This document shows, in pieces, positions 14,898-23,767 of a stretch of DNA of 64,000 nucleotides. The stretch is from contig NZ_JPRF03000023.1 of NCBI RefSeq assembly GCF_001188955.3, forward strand, positions 81,482 to 145,481. Direction: 5' to 3'. Made by a program: the position numbers and the translations under genes. The DNA comes from Kitasatospora aureofaciens (GTDB lineage: Bacteria; Actinomycetota; Actinomycetes; Streptomycetales; Streptomycetaceae). Each line of letters starts with the position of its first letter. Position 1 is the stretch's first letter. The notes below the pieces were generated by a model, which saw nothing but the letters and a program-made list of their open reading frames with translations, made no database searches and was not told where the DNA came from.

Positions 14898-17591
14898 TCA
14901 GCCCTGGCTGTCGTCGTCCTCGGACAGCTCGTTCGGGTTGATCGACCAGATGCCTCGGCCGAAGGTGGCGGCGTAGAGGCGCCCGTCGGGGCCGGTCTTC
15001 AGCTGCGCCACCGCGGTGGTGGGCAGGTTGCGGCCGAGGACGGAGAAGTTCCTCTCTCCCGGCGCGCGGTAGAAGGCGGCGAGGTCGGTGCCGAGGGCGA
15101 GGCCGCCGTTCGGCAGGAGCTTGACCGAAGTCGCGGGGACGTCGGGCAGGTTGGCCGAGACGTCGGTCCAGGTGGCGCCGCCGTCACGGGTCTCGAAGAG
15201 GTGGCCGTTGCCCGCGCCGGGGCCCTCGGTCCAGGTCCGCGAGAAGCCGTTGATCGCGACGAAGACGTGCTGGGCGTCGTTCTGGTCCACCGCGAAGGAG
15301 GAGATGTAGCGGTTGGGCACGGTGCCGTCGACGGGCAGGTTGAGCTGGTGCCAGCCGGTGCCGTCGGTGTTGCCGACCGCGATGCCCCGGCTGAAGCCCT
15401 GGTTGTTGCACGGGCCGCACCAGCCCGCGTACACCGTACCGTTGACGGTGGCCACGGCGGTGGCGACGTGCCCGGCGCCCAGGTCGTAGGCGGAGGTCCA
15501 CTCGCTGCCGCTGCGGATCGCGTACCCCTTGTGCTGCACCCAGACGTGCCGGCCGCCGGCCACCCAGGTGTTGGTGTCCTTGGGGTCACTGGTCATCGGG
15601 GCGATGAACCTGGCGGCGCTGGAGTCCTTGTCCGGCGGGGCGACCTCGTAGGAGGTGGCCTTGCTCGGGTCCTTCGTCCAACTGCCGTCGTTCACGGCGC
15701 AGTTCTGGGTGACCCACATGTCGAGGTAGACGTACTCCTCGGCGATGTTGCAGCCGTTGGCCGGGTCGACCATGGTGTCGCCGCCGTCGCCGCCGAAGTT
15801 GGAGCCCATCACCTTGTCGTGGGCGCGCAGGATCGACTCACCGTTGTCCTGCAACCCACCGCTGACGATGACGCCCTTGCCGGACTTGTCGGCCGGGTCC
15901 TTGCCGACGCCGACCGAGTAGTACTGCAGGGTGTCCATGGTGCCGTCGTTCAGCGACGTCCAGTCCTTGCCGTGACCCCAGGCGTCCAACTGCCCGTTGC
16001 CCGGCCGGCGGTAGATGCCGCCGTCGTTGCCGACGTAGACGTTCACCTTGCCCTGGTAGCTGCCGAAGGCGACGGCGTGCTGGTCGGAGTGCACGGTCGG
16101 CGAGCAGTCACCGGTCTGCTTCGTCGGGTCGATGCTCCAGCACGGGAAGCCGTTGTTCCAGTACGGCCCGACGGTCGCCCACTTGGCACCGCCGTCGGTG
16201 GTCTCGAAGACCTCCTCCAGACCGGCGTAGACGTGGTCCGGGTTTGCCGGGTCGACCTGGAGCGACTGGTTGTACCAGGACTGGATGCCGGGCTGGTAAC
16301 CCGGGTCCTGAAGCGCGGAGCCGGAGCCCTTCAGCTTGTCCTTGTCCGCGATCAGCACCCAAGGCCCGTACGGGGATCCGGACTTGGAGACGTAGATGCC
16401 CTTGAGGCCGGTGTCCGGGTTGTGCGCGGCGACGTCCGGCGACTGGTCGATCGCGTAGTAGCGCGAGCCGTCCGCCGAGCGCGCGAAGGTGACGTTGCCG
16501 ACGTTCGCGGCGTCCGTCGGCAGATCGCCGAGCGAGGAGACCCGCTGCCAACTGCCGTCCGCGGCCTTGCCGTAGAAACCGTTGTAGGTGTCACCGCCAC
16601 GCCAGCCGACCGCCAGGATCACCTTGGACGGGTCCCTGGGGTCGATCGCGATGTCGTTGGCGATGTTCTTGTACGGCGCGCTCGCGTCCTTGGCCTTCGA
16701 ACCGCCCGGCAGGTAGTCCGGGTTGGGTGCGAACTCCAGCTTCCACGGGCCGGACAGATCCGACGTCGAGTGGCTCCAGACCCCGCGGCTGGTGGCCGCC
16801 CATACCTTGCCACCGCCGAAGCGCAGCGCGTGGATGATGGTCGACTCCAGCTCCGACCCGCCCACCCGGTTGCCCGGCTGGAACTTGCCGTGCTGGGGAT
16901 CGGCCAGCACGTACACGCCGGTGCCGACGTACGAGGTGGCGCCGGTGTTGGACTCGCCGGTGGCGTACCAGAGCCGCCCGCCCTCGTCCAGGTTCAGCGT
17001 GCCCGTCGACAGGGTCGGCAGCTTGTCGGCGATCGGCTCCCAGTGCCCGCCGCCCGTGCGGGAGCGGAACACGCCGCCGTTGGCGCCGCCCGCGTAGACG
17101 TAGCCGTTGCTGTCCGCCGCGATACCGGTGATCCGGCCGGTCACCAGCCCGGCGCCGCCGCTGGAGTTGGAGTTGACGTCCCGGTAGCGCGGGTCGTCCG
17201 AGTTGTACGGCTCGTCGGTGACGTGCTTCCAGTCGCCGTCCGTGTGCGGCATCGACTGGAGCTGCGACCAGGCCGCACCGTACGCACCCGGCGCGACGAC
17301 GCCCGGCGCGGTGCGCGCCTCGGTGTACTGGGCCACGCCCTCGGCGGAGTTCTCCGCCTCGTCGCCACCGTCCCCGGCCCCCGAGTCGGCCTTGGGGCTG
17401 AAGGTCGACCGGGTGGTGGTGGCCCCGGTCTTCTTCGCGTGCTGCTTGCCGATGTCCGCCTGGTGCCGCACCTGCCAGGGCTGCGGTGCGGACGGCGCCG
17501 ACGGCGCGGCGAGCGCCTGGCTGGTGGTCAGTCCGAGGGCGGTGAGCGTGACGGCGCTCAGCAGCAGCCGTCGGTGTTGCCTGATGGGCAC
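14898..17591 (-). CDS. Large secreted BNR/sialidase-like beta-propeller protein
   Basis: 897-residue exported protein. The signal peptide is MPIRQHRRLLLSAVTLTALG with cleavage after QALA. The mature part is made of repeated BNR/Asp-box-like units (VFRSRTGGGHWEPI near 180, VFETTDGGAKWATV near 470, LFETRDGGATWTDV near 800), the pattern of sialidase and xyloglucanase (GH74) propellers. It has Cys pairs (CNIAEEYV, CAVNDG, CGPCNN). It probably degrades or binds extracellular glycans; no catalytic residues can be assigned with certainty. The ATG at 17591 is the natural start before the basic signal-peptide segment. Two dyads lie upstream. Confidence 0.78.
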   Translation of the reverse strand: MPIRQHRRLLLSAVTLTALGLTTSQALAAPSAPSAPQPWQVRHQADIGKQHAKKTGATTTRSTFSPKADSGAGDGGDEAENSAEGVAQYTEARTAPGVVAPGAYGAAWSQLQSMPHTDGDWKHVTDEPYNSDDPRYRDVNSNSSGGAGLVTGRITGIAADSNGYVYAGGANGGVFRSRTGGGHWEPIADKLPTLSTGTLNLDEGGRLWYATGESNTGATSYVGTGVYVLADPQHGKFQPGNRVGGSELESTIIHALRFGGGKVWAATSRGVWSHSTSDLSGPWKLEFAPNPDYLPGGSKAKDASAPYKNIANDIAIDPRDPSKVILAVGWRGGDTYNGFYGKAADGSWQRVSSLGDLPTDAANVGNVTFARSADGSRYYAIDQSPDVAAHNPDTGLKGIYVSKSGSPYGPWVLIADKDKLKGSGSALQDPGYQPGIQSWYNQSLQVDPANPDHVYAGLEEVFETTDGGAKWATVGPYWNNGFPCWSIDPTKQTGDCSPTVHSDQHAVAFGSYQGKVNVYVGNDGGIYRRPGNGQLDAWGHGKDWTSLNDGTMDTLQYYSVGVGKDPADKSGKGVIVSGGLQDNGESILRAHDKVMGSNFGGDGGDTMVDPANGCNIAEEYVYLDMWVTQNCAVNDGSWTKDPSKATSYEVAPPDKDSSAARFIAPMTSDPKDTNTWVAGGRHVWVQHKGYAIRSGSEWTSAYDLGAGHVATAVATVNGTVYAGWCGPCNNQGFSRGIAVGNTDGTGWHQLNLPVDGTVPNRYISSFAVDQNDAQHVFVAINGFSRTWTEGPGAGNGHLFETRDGGATWTDVSANLPDVPATSVKLLPNGGLALGTDLAAFYRAPGERNFSVLGRNLPTTAVAQLKTGPDGRLYAATFGRGIWSINPNELSEDDDSQG

Positions 17592-17689
17592 GAGTGCGGT
17601 CCTCCCCTGTGGCCGGCCGCGCGGTCACGCGGCCCCGGCGAAACAGGGGGCCAAGCCTGCTCGGTGCGCTCCGTCGGGGGAAGGTCCCT

Positions 17690-17747
17690 ACGGTAAGAAA
17701 CGGTTAAGACCCTTACCGTCTACAACAGTTGGCATTCACGGAATGCC
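17690..17747 (-). promoter_or_regulatory. Two dyads upstream of the secreted propeller gene
   Basis: ACGGTAAG (17690-17697) pairs with CTTACCGT (17712-17719). GGCATTC (17731-17737) pairs with GAATGCC (17741-17747), spacer ACG. Both lie 100-160 bases upstream of the 17591 start, in relatively AT-rich promoter-like DNA. Possible operators for a carbohydrate-responsive regulator. Inference. Confidence 0.4.
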
Positions 17748-17774
17748 CGACACCCGCCACAATCCGATGTCCGG

Positions 17775-18527
17775 TCATCCCCGCCCCGGCCACGGACGCG
17801 AGCGCTGCCGCAGCCACCGTCGCAGCCGCAACCACCGCCGGAGCGCACGCGCCGAGGCGACCGGGTCGAACTCTCCCGGGCGCTCCCGGGTCAACGGGTA
17901 GCAGGCGAGGCCGATCAGGACTGCGCTGAGGTGGCCGATGCCCGTGTAGTCCCGGCCCTGGTGGAGGCCGAGGACGTACACGGCCAGCACCCCCGCCAGG
18001 TACAGGTACCGCCAGGGCCGCACGACCAGGTAGGTGAGCACCCCGACCACCCCGGCGAGCGCGTAACTGACGCCGTAGTCGAGCGTGTAGACCGCCTTCG
18101 GCGCCGCCAGGCCCCGGTGGATCGCCCAGCCGAGGACGCCTTCGCTGAGGTAGGTCGCGCCGACGTGTGCCAGCACCGCCACCGAGAGCCAGCGCAGCGT
18201 GCCCAGCCAGCGCTCGGCGGGTACGTGGAAGAGGTTGTAGAGCGCGAAGTAGCCCAGCCAGCCGCCGCCCGCGATCCACAGCGCACTGGTCGCCAGCACC
18301 CGGACCGGTGAGACCTGGAGGTGGTGCAGATTGGTCGAGCGGCGCTCCAGGATGCGGTCCGCGGTCGCCGCGTCGACGTGCCGGATCACCTCCGTGGTGG
18401 CCAGCAGGATCGCCAGCCAGATGTAGGTGCCGGGAGCCCGCCGGACGTAGCGCCACACCGCCCGGGCCGCCCGCGCCCACCAGGCCCCCCGGCACGCCCG
18501 CGGCACCCTGGTGGCGCTGCCGCTCAT
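17775..18527 (-). CDS. Rhomboid-like membrane protein A
   Basis: 250-residue protein with about six TM segments. The order of elements is a conserved amphipathic STNLHHLQVS segment (near residue 65), VGATYLSEGVLGWAI, DYGVSYALAGVVG (Gly-x-Ser-Tyr, near 155) and GIGHLSAVLIGLACYPL with a His in the last helix. The GxSx and H pair resemble the Ser-His dyad of rhomboid proteases, but GxSG is not exact, so activity is uncertain. The ATG at 18527 follows GAGGAGG. A paralogue of it is divergently encoded at 18792. Confidence 0.72.
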   Translation of the reverse strand: MSGSATRVPRACRGAWWARAARAVWRYVRRAPGTYIWLAILLATTEVIRHVDAATADRILERRSTNLHHLQVSPVRVLATSALWIAGGGWLGYFALYNLFHVPAERWLGTLRWLSVAVLAHVGATYLSEGVLGWAIHRGLAAPKAVYTLDYGVSYALAGVVGVLTYLVVRPWRYLYLAGVLAVYVLGLHQGRDYTGIGHLSAVLIGLACYPLTRERPGEFDPVASARALRRWLRLRRWLRQRSRPWPGRG

Positions 18528-18791
18528 CGGCGCCTCCTCGACGGTCCCGACGCTCCCCCTCACCCTCGCCCGCACCGGCCTCCGCCCGCCGCCGCGACGA
18601 CCCGTACGGGTGATCCCGCCCCGCCTCCGCTTCGACCTCCGACCCCTGCTCCGCCCGCCTCCGGGCACCGCCGAGGGTACCGGCCGAGGACCGTCGCCAC
18701 GGCGGCCCTCGGGAACTGGCATAGGCTGGTTCTCCGGCCGCCCGTGGAGCCGCCGGGCACCGGACACCGCACAGCGAGGGCGCCAGCCACG

Positions 18792-19595
18792 ATGAGGGAC
18801 CGCCTCGGAACGACCAGGCCGACCGACACCGACCCCACCGACGCCGGCCCGGCGGCTGCCGCCCGGCGTCCGGTCTCCGGAGCCTCCGCCGGGGCTCCCT
18901 CCAGAACGGCCGCCCTGAGAGCGAACGCCACCGCGACGGCCGTCCGTCTGCGGCTCACCACGGTCTACGTCCTTCTGCTGACCGCCGTCGCCTCCTGGCT
19001 CGCCACCCAGGGCCACGCGGAGCGGGCCCGGTTCGTCCGGCACAACAGCAGCAACGTCCACCACATGGAAGTCGGCAAGTGGTGGTCGCTGTTCACCAGT
19101 GGTCTGGTGGTCGACGGCGTCCCGGCCTGGGCGGGCATCGCCGCCGTCGCCGTGGTCCTGGGCCTGGCCGAGTGGCGCTGGGGCCCGACCCGTGCGGGCG
19201 CGGTCTTCGCCTCCGGGCACGTGGGCGCGACCCTGCTCACCGAGGGTGCCATGTGGGTGATGCTGGTCGCCCGGATCCCGGGCGCGCTCTCCCGCGCGCG
19301 GGACGTGGGGATCAGTTACGGACTGGTCGCCACCGCCGGCTGCCTGCTGGCCCTGGGCCCGCCCGCGCTGCGCCGGTACGGCCTGCCGGCCCTCGCCCTG
19401 GCACTGGCCGGAGCCTGGGCGGCGGACCAGCAACTGGCGGACGCCGGGCACCTGGTGGCCCTCGGGCTGGGCGTTCTCGCCTCCCGCTCGCCCTGGCTGC
19501 TGGCCCGCGCCGCCCGCCCGCACCCCGGGAGAACGCCACCGCCGCGGCCGCACCGCCAGGGACCGCACCGCCGAGAACCGAGCCGAACCCCCTGA
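18792..19595 (+). CDS. Rhomboid-like membrane protein B
   Basis: 267-residue membrane protein, paralogue of the gene at 17775-18527. Shared elements are NSSNVHHMEV (A: STNLHHLQV), VGATLLTEGAMW (A: VGATYLSEGVLG), DVGISYGLVATAG (A: DYGVSYALAGVVG) and AGHLVALGLG (A: GHLSAVLIGL). It has a longer basic/Ala-rich cytosolic N-terminus and a Pro/Arg-rich tail. The ATG at 18792 follows GAGGG. The 264-base spacer between the two divergent genes shows no gene. Function unknown; protease or pseudoprotease. Confidence 0.72.
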   Translation: MRDRLGTTRPTDTDPTDAGPAAAARRPVSGASAGAPSRTAALRANATATAVRLRLTTVYVLLLTAVASWLATQGHAERARFVRHNSSNVHHMEVGKWWSLFTSGLVVDGVPAWAGIAAVAVVLGLAEWRWGPTRAGAVFASGHVGATLLTEGAMWVMLVARIPGALSRARDVGISYGLVATAGCLLALGPPALRRYGLPALALALAGAWAADQQLADAGHLVALGLGVLASRSPWLLARAARPHPGRTPPPRPHRQGPHRREPSRTP

Positions 19596-19919
19596 CCACG
19601 CCGCCACCGCACCCCACCGCACCACCGCACCGCCGCACCGCCGCACCGCCGCAGCACGGACGGGCCGGACCCCATCCCCGGGAGTCCGGCCCGTCCCACA
19701 TTCGGCCCCCAACCCCCCTGCCGATCCTCCGACTTGGCCCGTCCACCGGGCGGCCCAGAACGCCTTCCCAAGCGACCGCCCCGACCGACGCGTTCGTATG
19801 CTCTTGCGGTACTCTGCAAATCTATGCCAGAGTGCGGGCATCGGATCAAACAGGCCGAATCCCCTCACACGTCGCTAAATCAGGAGCCCGCGCCGCGCGG
19901 GTGGGTCAAGGGTGCATGC
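19596..19919. other. Spacer: low-complexity tract, hairpin and argG leader
   Basis: 19600-19655 is a (CCGCAC)n-like tract. It is followed by the terminator hairpin and about 220 bases of argG leader containing ATGCC (19824-19828) / GGCAT (19837-19841) and the palindrome TGCATGCA (19913-19920) touching the argG start. No gene seen. Confidence 0.6.
19658..19696 (+). terminator. Hairpin terminator after rhomboid-like B
   Basis: GGACGGGCCGGAC (19658-19670) pairs with GTCCGGCCCGTCC (19684-19696), 13-bp perfect stem, 13-base loop. Confidence 0.7.
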
Positions 19920-19920
19920 A
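19824..19920 (+). promoter_or_regulatory. Possible argG control sites
   Basis: An inverted repeat ATGCC-N8-GGCAT (19824-19841) lies in the leader. The octamer palindrome TGCATGCA (19913-19920) overlaps the first base of the argG ATG. The octamer resembles the half site of streptomycete ArgR boxes. Suggestive only. Confidence 0.3.
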
Positions 19921-21332
19921 TGTCGAAGGTCTTGAGCAAGCTGCCGGTCGGTGAACGGATCGGCATCGCATTCTCCGGTGGGTTGGACACCTCCGTCGCG
20001 GTCGCGTGGATGCGCGAGCACGGCGCCGTCCCCTACGCCTACACGGCCGACATCGGCCAGTACGACGAGCCGAACCTCGCCGACGTCCCGGCCCGCGGCC
20101 GCGCGTACGGCGCCGAGCAGGCCCGCCTGATCGACTGCCGGGCCCCGCTGGTCGAGGAGGGCCTGGCCGCCCTCGCCTGCGGCGCCTTCCACATCCGCTC
20201 CGCCGGGCAGACCTACTTCAACACCACCCCGCTCGGCCGCGCCGTGACCGGCACCCTGCTGGTGCGGGCCATGCAGGGGGACGGCGTATCCATCTGGGGC
20301 GACGGTTCCACCTACAAGGGCAACGACATCGAGCGGTTCTACCGCTACGGCCTGCTGGCCAACCCCAACCTGCGGATCTACAAGCCGTGGCTGGACCAGG
20401 CGTTCGTCGACCAGCTCGGCGGCCGCAAGGAGATGTCCGAGTGGCTCGCCGAGCGCGACCTGCCGTACCGGGACTCCGCCGAGAAGGCCTACTCCACCGA
20501 CGCCAACATCTGGGGCGCCACCCACGAGGCCAAGCGGCTGGAGTTCCTGGACGCCTCACTGGAGATCGTCGCCCCGATCATGGGTGTCGCCTTCTGGGAC
20601 CCGGCCGTCGAGATCCAGACCGAGGACGTCACGGTCGAGTTCGAGTTCGGCCGCCCGGTCCGGATCAACGGCCGTGAGTTCGGCGACGCCGTCGAGCTGG
20701 TGCACGAGGCCAACCGGATCGGCGGGCGGCACGGCCTGGGCATGTCGGACCAGATCGAGAACCGGATCATCGAGGCCAAGAGCCGCGGCATCTACGAGGC
20801 CCCCGGCATGGCGCTGCTGCACATCGCCTACGAGCGCCTGCTGAACGCGATCCACAACGAGGACACCATCGCCACCTACCACACCCAGGGCCGGCGCCTC
20901 GGCCGCCTGATGTACGAGGGCCGCTGGTTCGACCCGCAGGCGCTGATGCTGCGCGACAGCCTGCAGAAGTGGGTCGGCCAGGCCGTCACCGGCAGCGTCA
21001 CGCTGCGGCTGCGGCGCGGCCAGGACTACTCGGTGATCGACACCCAGGGCCCGCACTTCAGCTACCACCCGGAGAAGCTGTCGATGGAGCGCAGCGTCGA
21101 CGCCGCGTTCGTCCCGGACGACCGGATCGGCCAGCTGACCATGCGCAACCTGGACATCGCGGACTCCCGCAGCAAGCTGGAGCTGTACGCGGGCCACGGC
21201 CAGCTGGCGCAGTGGAGCGGCCTGATCGGCGAGCTCGCCCCGGGCGGCGCGGCGCCGATCGCCGCGGGCAACGGCCACGAGGCGGAGTCCACCGCGCTGG
21301 ACCACGCGGCGATCGAGTCCGGGACCGACTGA
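19920..21332 (+). CDS. argG: Argininosuccinate synthase
   Basis: Condenses citrulline and aspartate with ATP to argininosuccinate in arginine synthesis. The 470-residue product begins MSKVLSKLPVGERIGIAFSG with the pyrophosphatase P-loop SGGLDTS near residue 20. It carries YFNTTPLGRAVTGT, WGDGSTYKGNDIERFYRYG and NRIGGRHGLGMSDQIENR. It is the long type also found in E. coli (~447 aa), with an extra Ala/Glu-rich C-terminal tail. ATG at 19920 matches the family start; an in-frame extension upstream is open but not homologous. Followed by a strong hairpin, so probably monocistronic. Confidence 0.96.
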   Translation: MSKVLSKLPVGERIGIAFSGGLDTSVAVAWMREHGAVPYAYTADIGQYDEPNLADVPARGRAYGAEQARLIDCRAPLVEEGLAALACGAFHIRSAGQTYFNTTPLGRAVTGTLLVRAMQGDGVSIWGDGSTYKGNDIERFYRYGLLANPNLRIYKPWLDQAFVDQLGGRKEMSEWLAERDLPYRDSAEKAYSTDANIWGATHEAKRLEFLDASLEIVAPIMGVAFWDPAVEIQTEDVTVEFEFGRPVRINGREFGDAVELVHEANRIGGRHGLGMSDQIENRIIEAKSRGIYEAPGMALLHIAYERLLNAIHNEDTIATYHTQGRRLGRLMYEGRWFDPQALMLRDSLQKWVGQAVTGSVTLRLRRGQDYSVIDTQGPHFSYHPEKLSMERSVDAAFVPDDRIGQLTMRNLDIADSRSKLELYAGHGQLAQWSGLIGELAPGGAAPIAAGNGHEAESTALDHAAIESGTD

Positions 21333-21358
21333 TCGGGCGTCGCCCGTTCCAGCCGGTC

Positions 21359-21397
21359 CCGGGGGCCGCCGCACCGCACCGGTGCGGCGGCCCCCGG
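21359..21397 (+). terminator. Hairpin terminator after argG
   Basis: CCGGGGGCCGCCGCACC (21359-21375) and GGTGCGGCGGCCCCCGG (21381-21397): perfect 17-bp stem with 5-base loop. Confidence 0.85.
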
Positions 21398-21508
21398 CCG
21401 TTCCTCCGCAGCCGACCCTCACCCGAACGGCCGACCCGGTCGTGCGCCCCGCCCCCGGACGTAGCTGAATGGCGGACGGCGCCCGCCGACGGGAAGGCAG
21501 GTCCGGGG

Positions 21509-22177
21509 ATGGGTGAGGCGGTCGGTCCGGTGCTGGCCTCGGCGGTGGCGGTCGCGCTCAGTCCGCTGCCGTTGATCGCCGTGCTCCTGATCCTCGCCTC
21601 GCCACGCGGCCGACCCAACGGGCTCGCGTTCACCGCGGGCTGGGTGCTCGGCCTGGCAGTGGTCGTGGCGCCGGTGCTGGTGGCGGGCAGCGCACTGAAC
21701 CCGGCGGACGGCGCTCCGACCTGGTGCTCCTGGCTGAAGCTCGTCCTCGGCGCCGCACTGCTCCTGCTGGCGGCCGAGCAGTGGCGCGACCGTCCCCGCC
21801 CCGGGCACGTCACCGCGCCCCCGGCCTGGCTGCTGGGGATCGATCGCCTGACCCCCATCAGGTCCGCCGGGCTCGCCGCGGCGCTGGTCGTGTCCCCTCC
21901 CAGGACCCTGCTCCCGGCCGTCGGCGGGGCCGCCTCGATCGCCGCCGCCCGGCCCGCCCCCGGGGCGATGGCCGTGGCCGCCGCCGTCCTGGTGCTGATC
22001 GGCTCGCTGGGCACCCTCCTGCCACTCGCCGTCCAGCTCCGGGGTGCCGACCGCTCGGTCCGCGCCCTCGGCGAGTGGCGCGCCTGGACGGCCGCGCACA
22101 ATGCGGCGATCATGACTGCCGTCCCGATCGTGCTCGGCGCCGACTACCTCGGCAGCGCCCTCTCCGGACTCACATAG
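21509..22177 (+). CDS. GAP-family (Sap/LysE-like) membrane protein
   Basis: 222-residue membrane protein with six hydrophobic stretches. It starts MGEAVGPVLASAVAVALSPL, then PLIAVLLILASPRGRPNGLA, the N-terminal signature (SPxPIxxxIxxLxxPRGRxNG) of the GAP/Sap family related to LysE exporters. Mycobacterial relatives assist transport of sulpholipid or glycopeptidolipid. The ATG at 21509 follows GG-rich sequence. It stands alone between argG and the convergent sigma partner gene. Substrate unknown. Confidence 0.75.
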   Translation: MGEAVGPVLASAVAVALSPLPLIAVLLILASPRGRPNGLAFTAGWVLGLAVVVAPVLVAGSALNPADGAPTWCSWLKLVLGAALLLLAAEQWRDRPRPGHVTAPPAWLLGIDRLTPIRSAGLAAALVVSPPRTLLPAVGGAASIAAARPAPGAMAVAAAVLVLIGSLGTLLPLAVQLRGADRSVRALGEWRAWTAAHNAAIMTAVPIVLGADYLGSALSGLT

Positions 22178-22215
22178 GGCCGGTACGGACTCGCACGGGG
22201 CCTGCCCGCTCCCCC

Positions 22216-22913
22216 TCAGCGGATCCGCGTCACCCCCCGCCCCCGCACCGCCCGGACGCCCAGAGGCCCGGCGTCGGCGGCCCCCGTCCGGGCCGCCACC
22301 GCCTCCCGAAGGGTCAGCAGGATCTCCCCGTCGTACCGTTCCGCCAGCAGCCGGGCCAGCTCGGCGGCGCAGCCCGGACGGGCCTGCGGGGCCAACTCCG
22401 GCAGCCGGCCCGGGGCGCTGAGGTCCTCGGCCTCGGCTGCCCAGCGGGCCGCGTCGCGCAGCTCGCCCTCGGCGGCGTAGTGCACGGCCAGGCAGTGGAC
22501 GGCCAGTTGGTCGCCGTACTGGGCGCCGATCCGCCACCAGAAGACCGCGTCCGCCGTACGGCCCATGCCGTAGAGCATGCAGCCGAGGGTCCGGAAGGCG
22601 GCCTTCTCGGCGAGTTCGAGGTCCAGCGCCAGCTCTCCCGGCTCCGCCGCTCCGGCCACTCCCGCGCACAGGTGCCGCAGGTCGCGCCGCAGTTCGGAGC
22701 GCCCGGCGGTCCGGGGGTGGTCCCCGGCCGCGAGGGCGTGCGCGGCCGGGCGACGGTGGGCGGCCGGGCGGGGCGCTCACGCCCGGCCGGGACGGCCCGC
22801 CGGGCGTCGGCCAGCCGCTCGGCCAGCCGACGGGTGAAGGCCGCCGGATCGTGGTCGCGGAACTCCTGGTGCAGTTCGGCGGCGTGCGCGTGCAGCAGCG
22901 CGGCGACCTTCAT
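22216..22913 (-). pseudogene. Sigma-factor partner protein with apparent frameshift
   Basis: From ATG 22913 the frame gives MKVAALLHAHAAELHQEFRD, then HDPAAFTRRLAERLADARRA, a helical N-terminus. Between about 22777 and 22720 coding sense moves one base back to a second frame: HALAAGDHPRTAGRSELRRD, LRHLCAGVAGAAEPGELALD, CMLYGMGRTADAVFWWRIGA, ending at 22216. The pieces together give ~232 residues of helical-repeat (SEL1/TPR-like) character and resemble the 249-residue protein at 59103-59852. The start overlaps the sigma stop (ATGA). Real lesion, base-call error in a GC-rich run, or programmed shift cannot be separated here. Confidence 0.6.
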
Positions 22914-23482
22914 GTGGCCTGCCCGCCGTCGTCCGGGTGCTCCAGCAGGTACTCCAGGTGGCGCCGCCCGAGGCTGTAGTAGGTGCGGGCGGTGGTGTGC
23001 GCGATGCCGAGCGACCGGCCGATGTCGGGGTACGACAGGCCCGACTGGCGCAGCCGGACCACGTCGGCCTGGATCGGCGCGGCCCGCGCGAGCTCGTCCA
23101 TCGCCCAGTCCAGGGCGTCCAGCTCGGCGAGTTCCTCCAGCTCGTCCTGGCTGGTGTCGGGGCGGCGCTGGGCGATCACCCGGAGCCGCTTGCGCTCGGC
23201 TCGGCGGCGTTCGCGCAGGACGTCGATCACCGCGTCCTTGACGATCTTGAAGGCGAAGGCCTGCGGGTCCTCGCTGGCCAGGGCGCGGCGCCAGTTCTTG
23301 TAGAGCGTGGTGCCGGCGTTCTGCACGGCGTCCTGGGCGTCCTCGCGGTGGCGCAGACGCTGCTGGGCGTAGCGGAGGTAGCCGGTGTTCTCGCGGGTGA
23401 AGAACGCCTCGAAGTCGTTCGGCAGGTCGTCGAGCGGGTCGGCCCGCAGGCTCCGCTCCTCGCCCGGCCCGGGAGTGTTCAC
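22910..23482 (-). CDS. ECF-type RNA polymerase sigma factor
   Basis: 190-residue sigma-70 family protein. Region 2 about residues 22-90 (RYAQQRLRHREDAQDAVQNA, AFAFKIVKDAVIDVLRERRR); region 4 about 130-180 (ADVVRLRQSGLSYPDIGRSL, GIAHTTARTYYSLGRRHLEY). GTG at 23482 with ribosome site AAGGGGG. The stop overlaps the partner gene start by four bases, so the partner may be an anti-sigma or co-factor. The 285-base upstream spacer holds no gene. The related arrangement recurs at 58471-59852. Confidence 0.85.
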   Translation of the reverse strand: MNTPGPGEERSLRADPLDDLPNDFEAFFTRENTGYLRYAQQRLRHREDAQDAVQNAGTTLYKNWRRALASEDPQAFAFKIVKDAVIDVLRERRRAERKRLRVIAQRRPDTSQDELEELAELDALDWAMDELARAAPIQADVVRLRQSGLSYPDIGRSLGIAHTTARTYYSLGRRHLEYLLEHPDDGGQAT

Positions 23483-23767
23483 ACGCGCCCCCTTCCTGGG
23501 TCAGCTGGCCGGCCCACCGGGTGGCACGCCGACGGCCCTCTGGGGGCTCGTGGTGTAACCGTCCGGGAGGCGCGGGTTGTTGACCGGATCGGGCGGACAA
23601 TTGGCGAAGATTTCCGTTCACTTTCGAACAGCGCCGCTGACCTGCCCGTTCGCACTCGCGGACCGACACCCGACCGGCCGCACGTGACCCAGATCACACC
23701 TCGCTGGAGACCGGCTTGACAAGCCCTGCGGCGCCCCCGCCACGATCGGCGCCCGCCACGGCCACGG

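Noticed and set aside
14007..17696. Long plus-strand open frame across the secreted propeller gene
   Set aside because: Antisense shadow; the minus strand has a signal peptide and BNR repeats.
19600..19655. CCGCAC repeats, considered as CRISPR-like or minisatellite
   Set aside because: Short imperfect hexamer tract with no spacers; simple low complexity before a terminator.
23713..23718. TTGACA on the plus strand
   Set aside because: No plus-strand gene follows; the next gene is on the minus strand.
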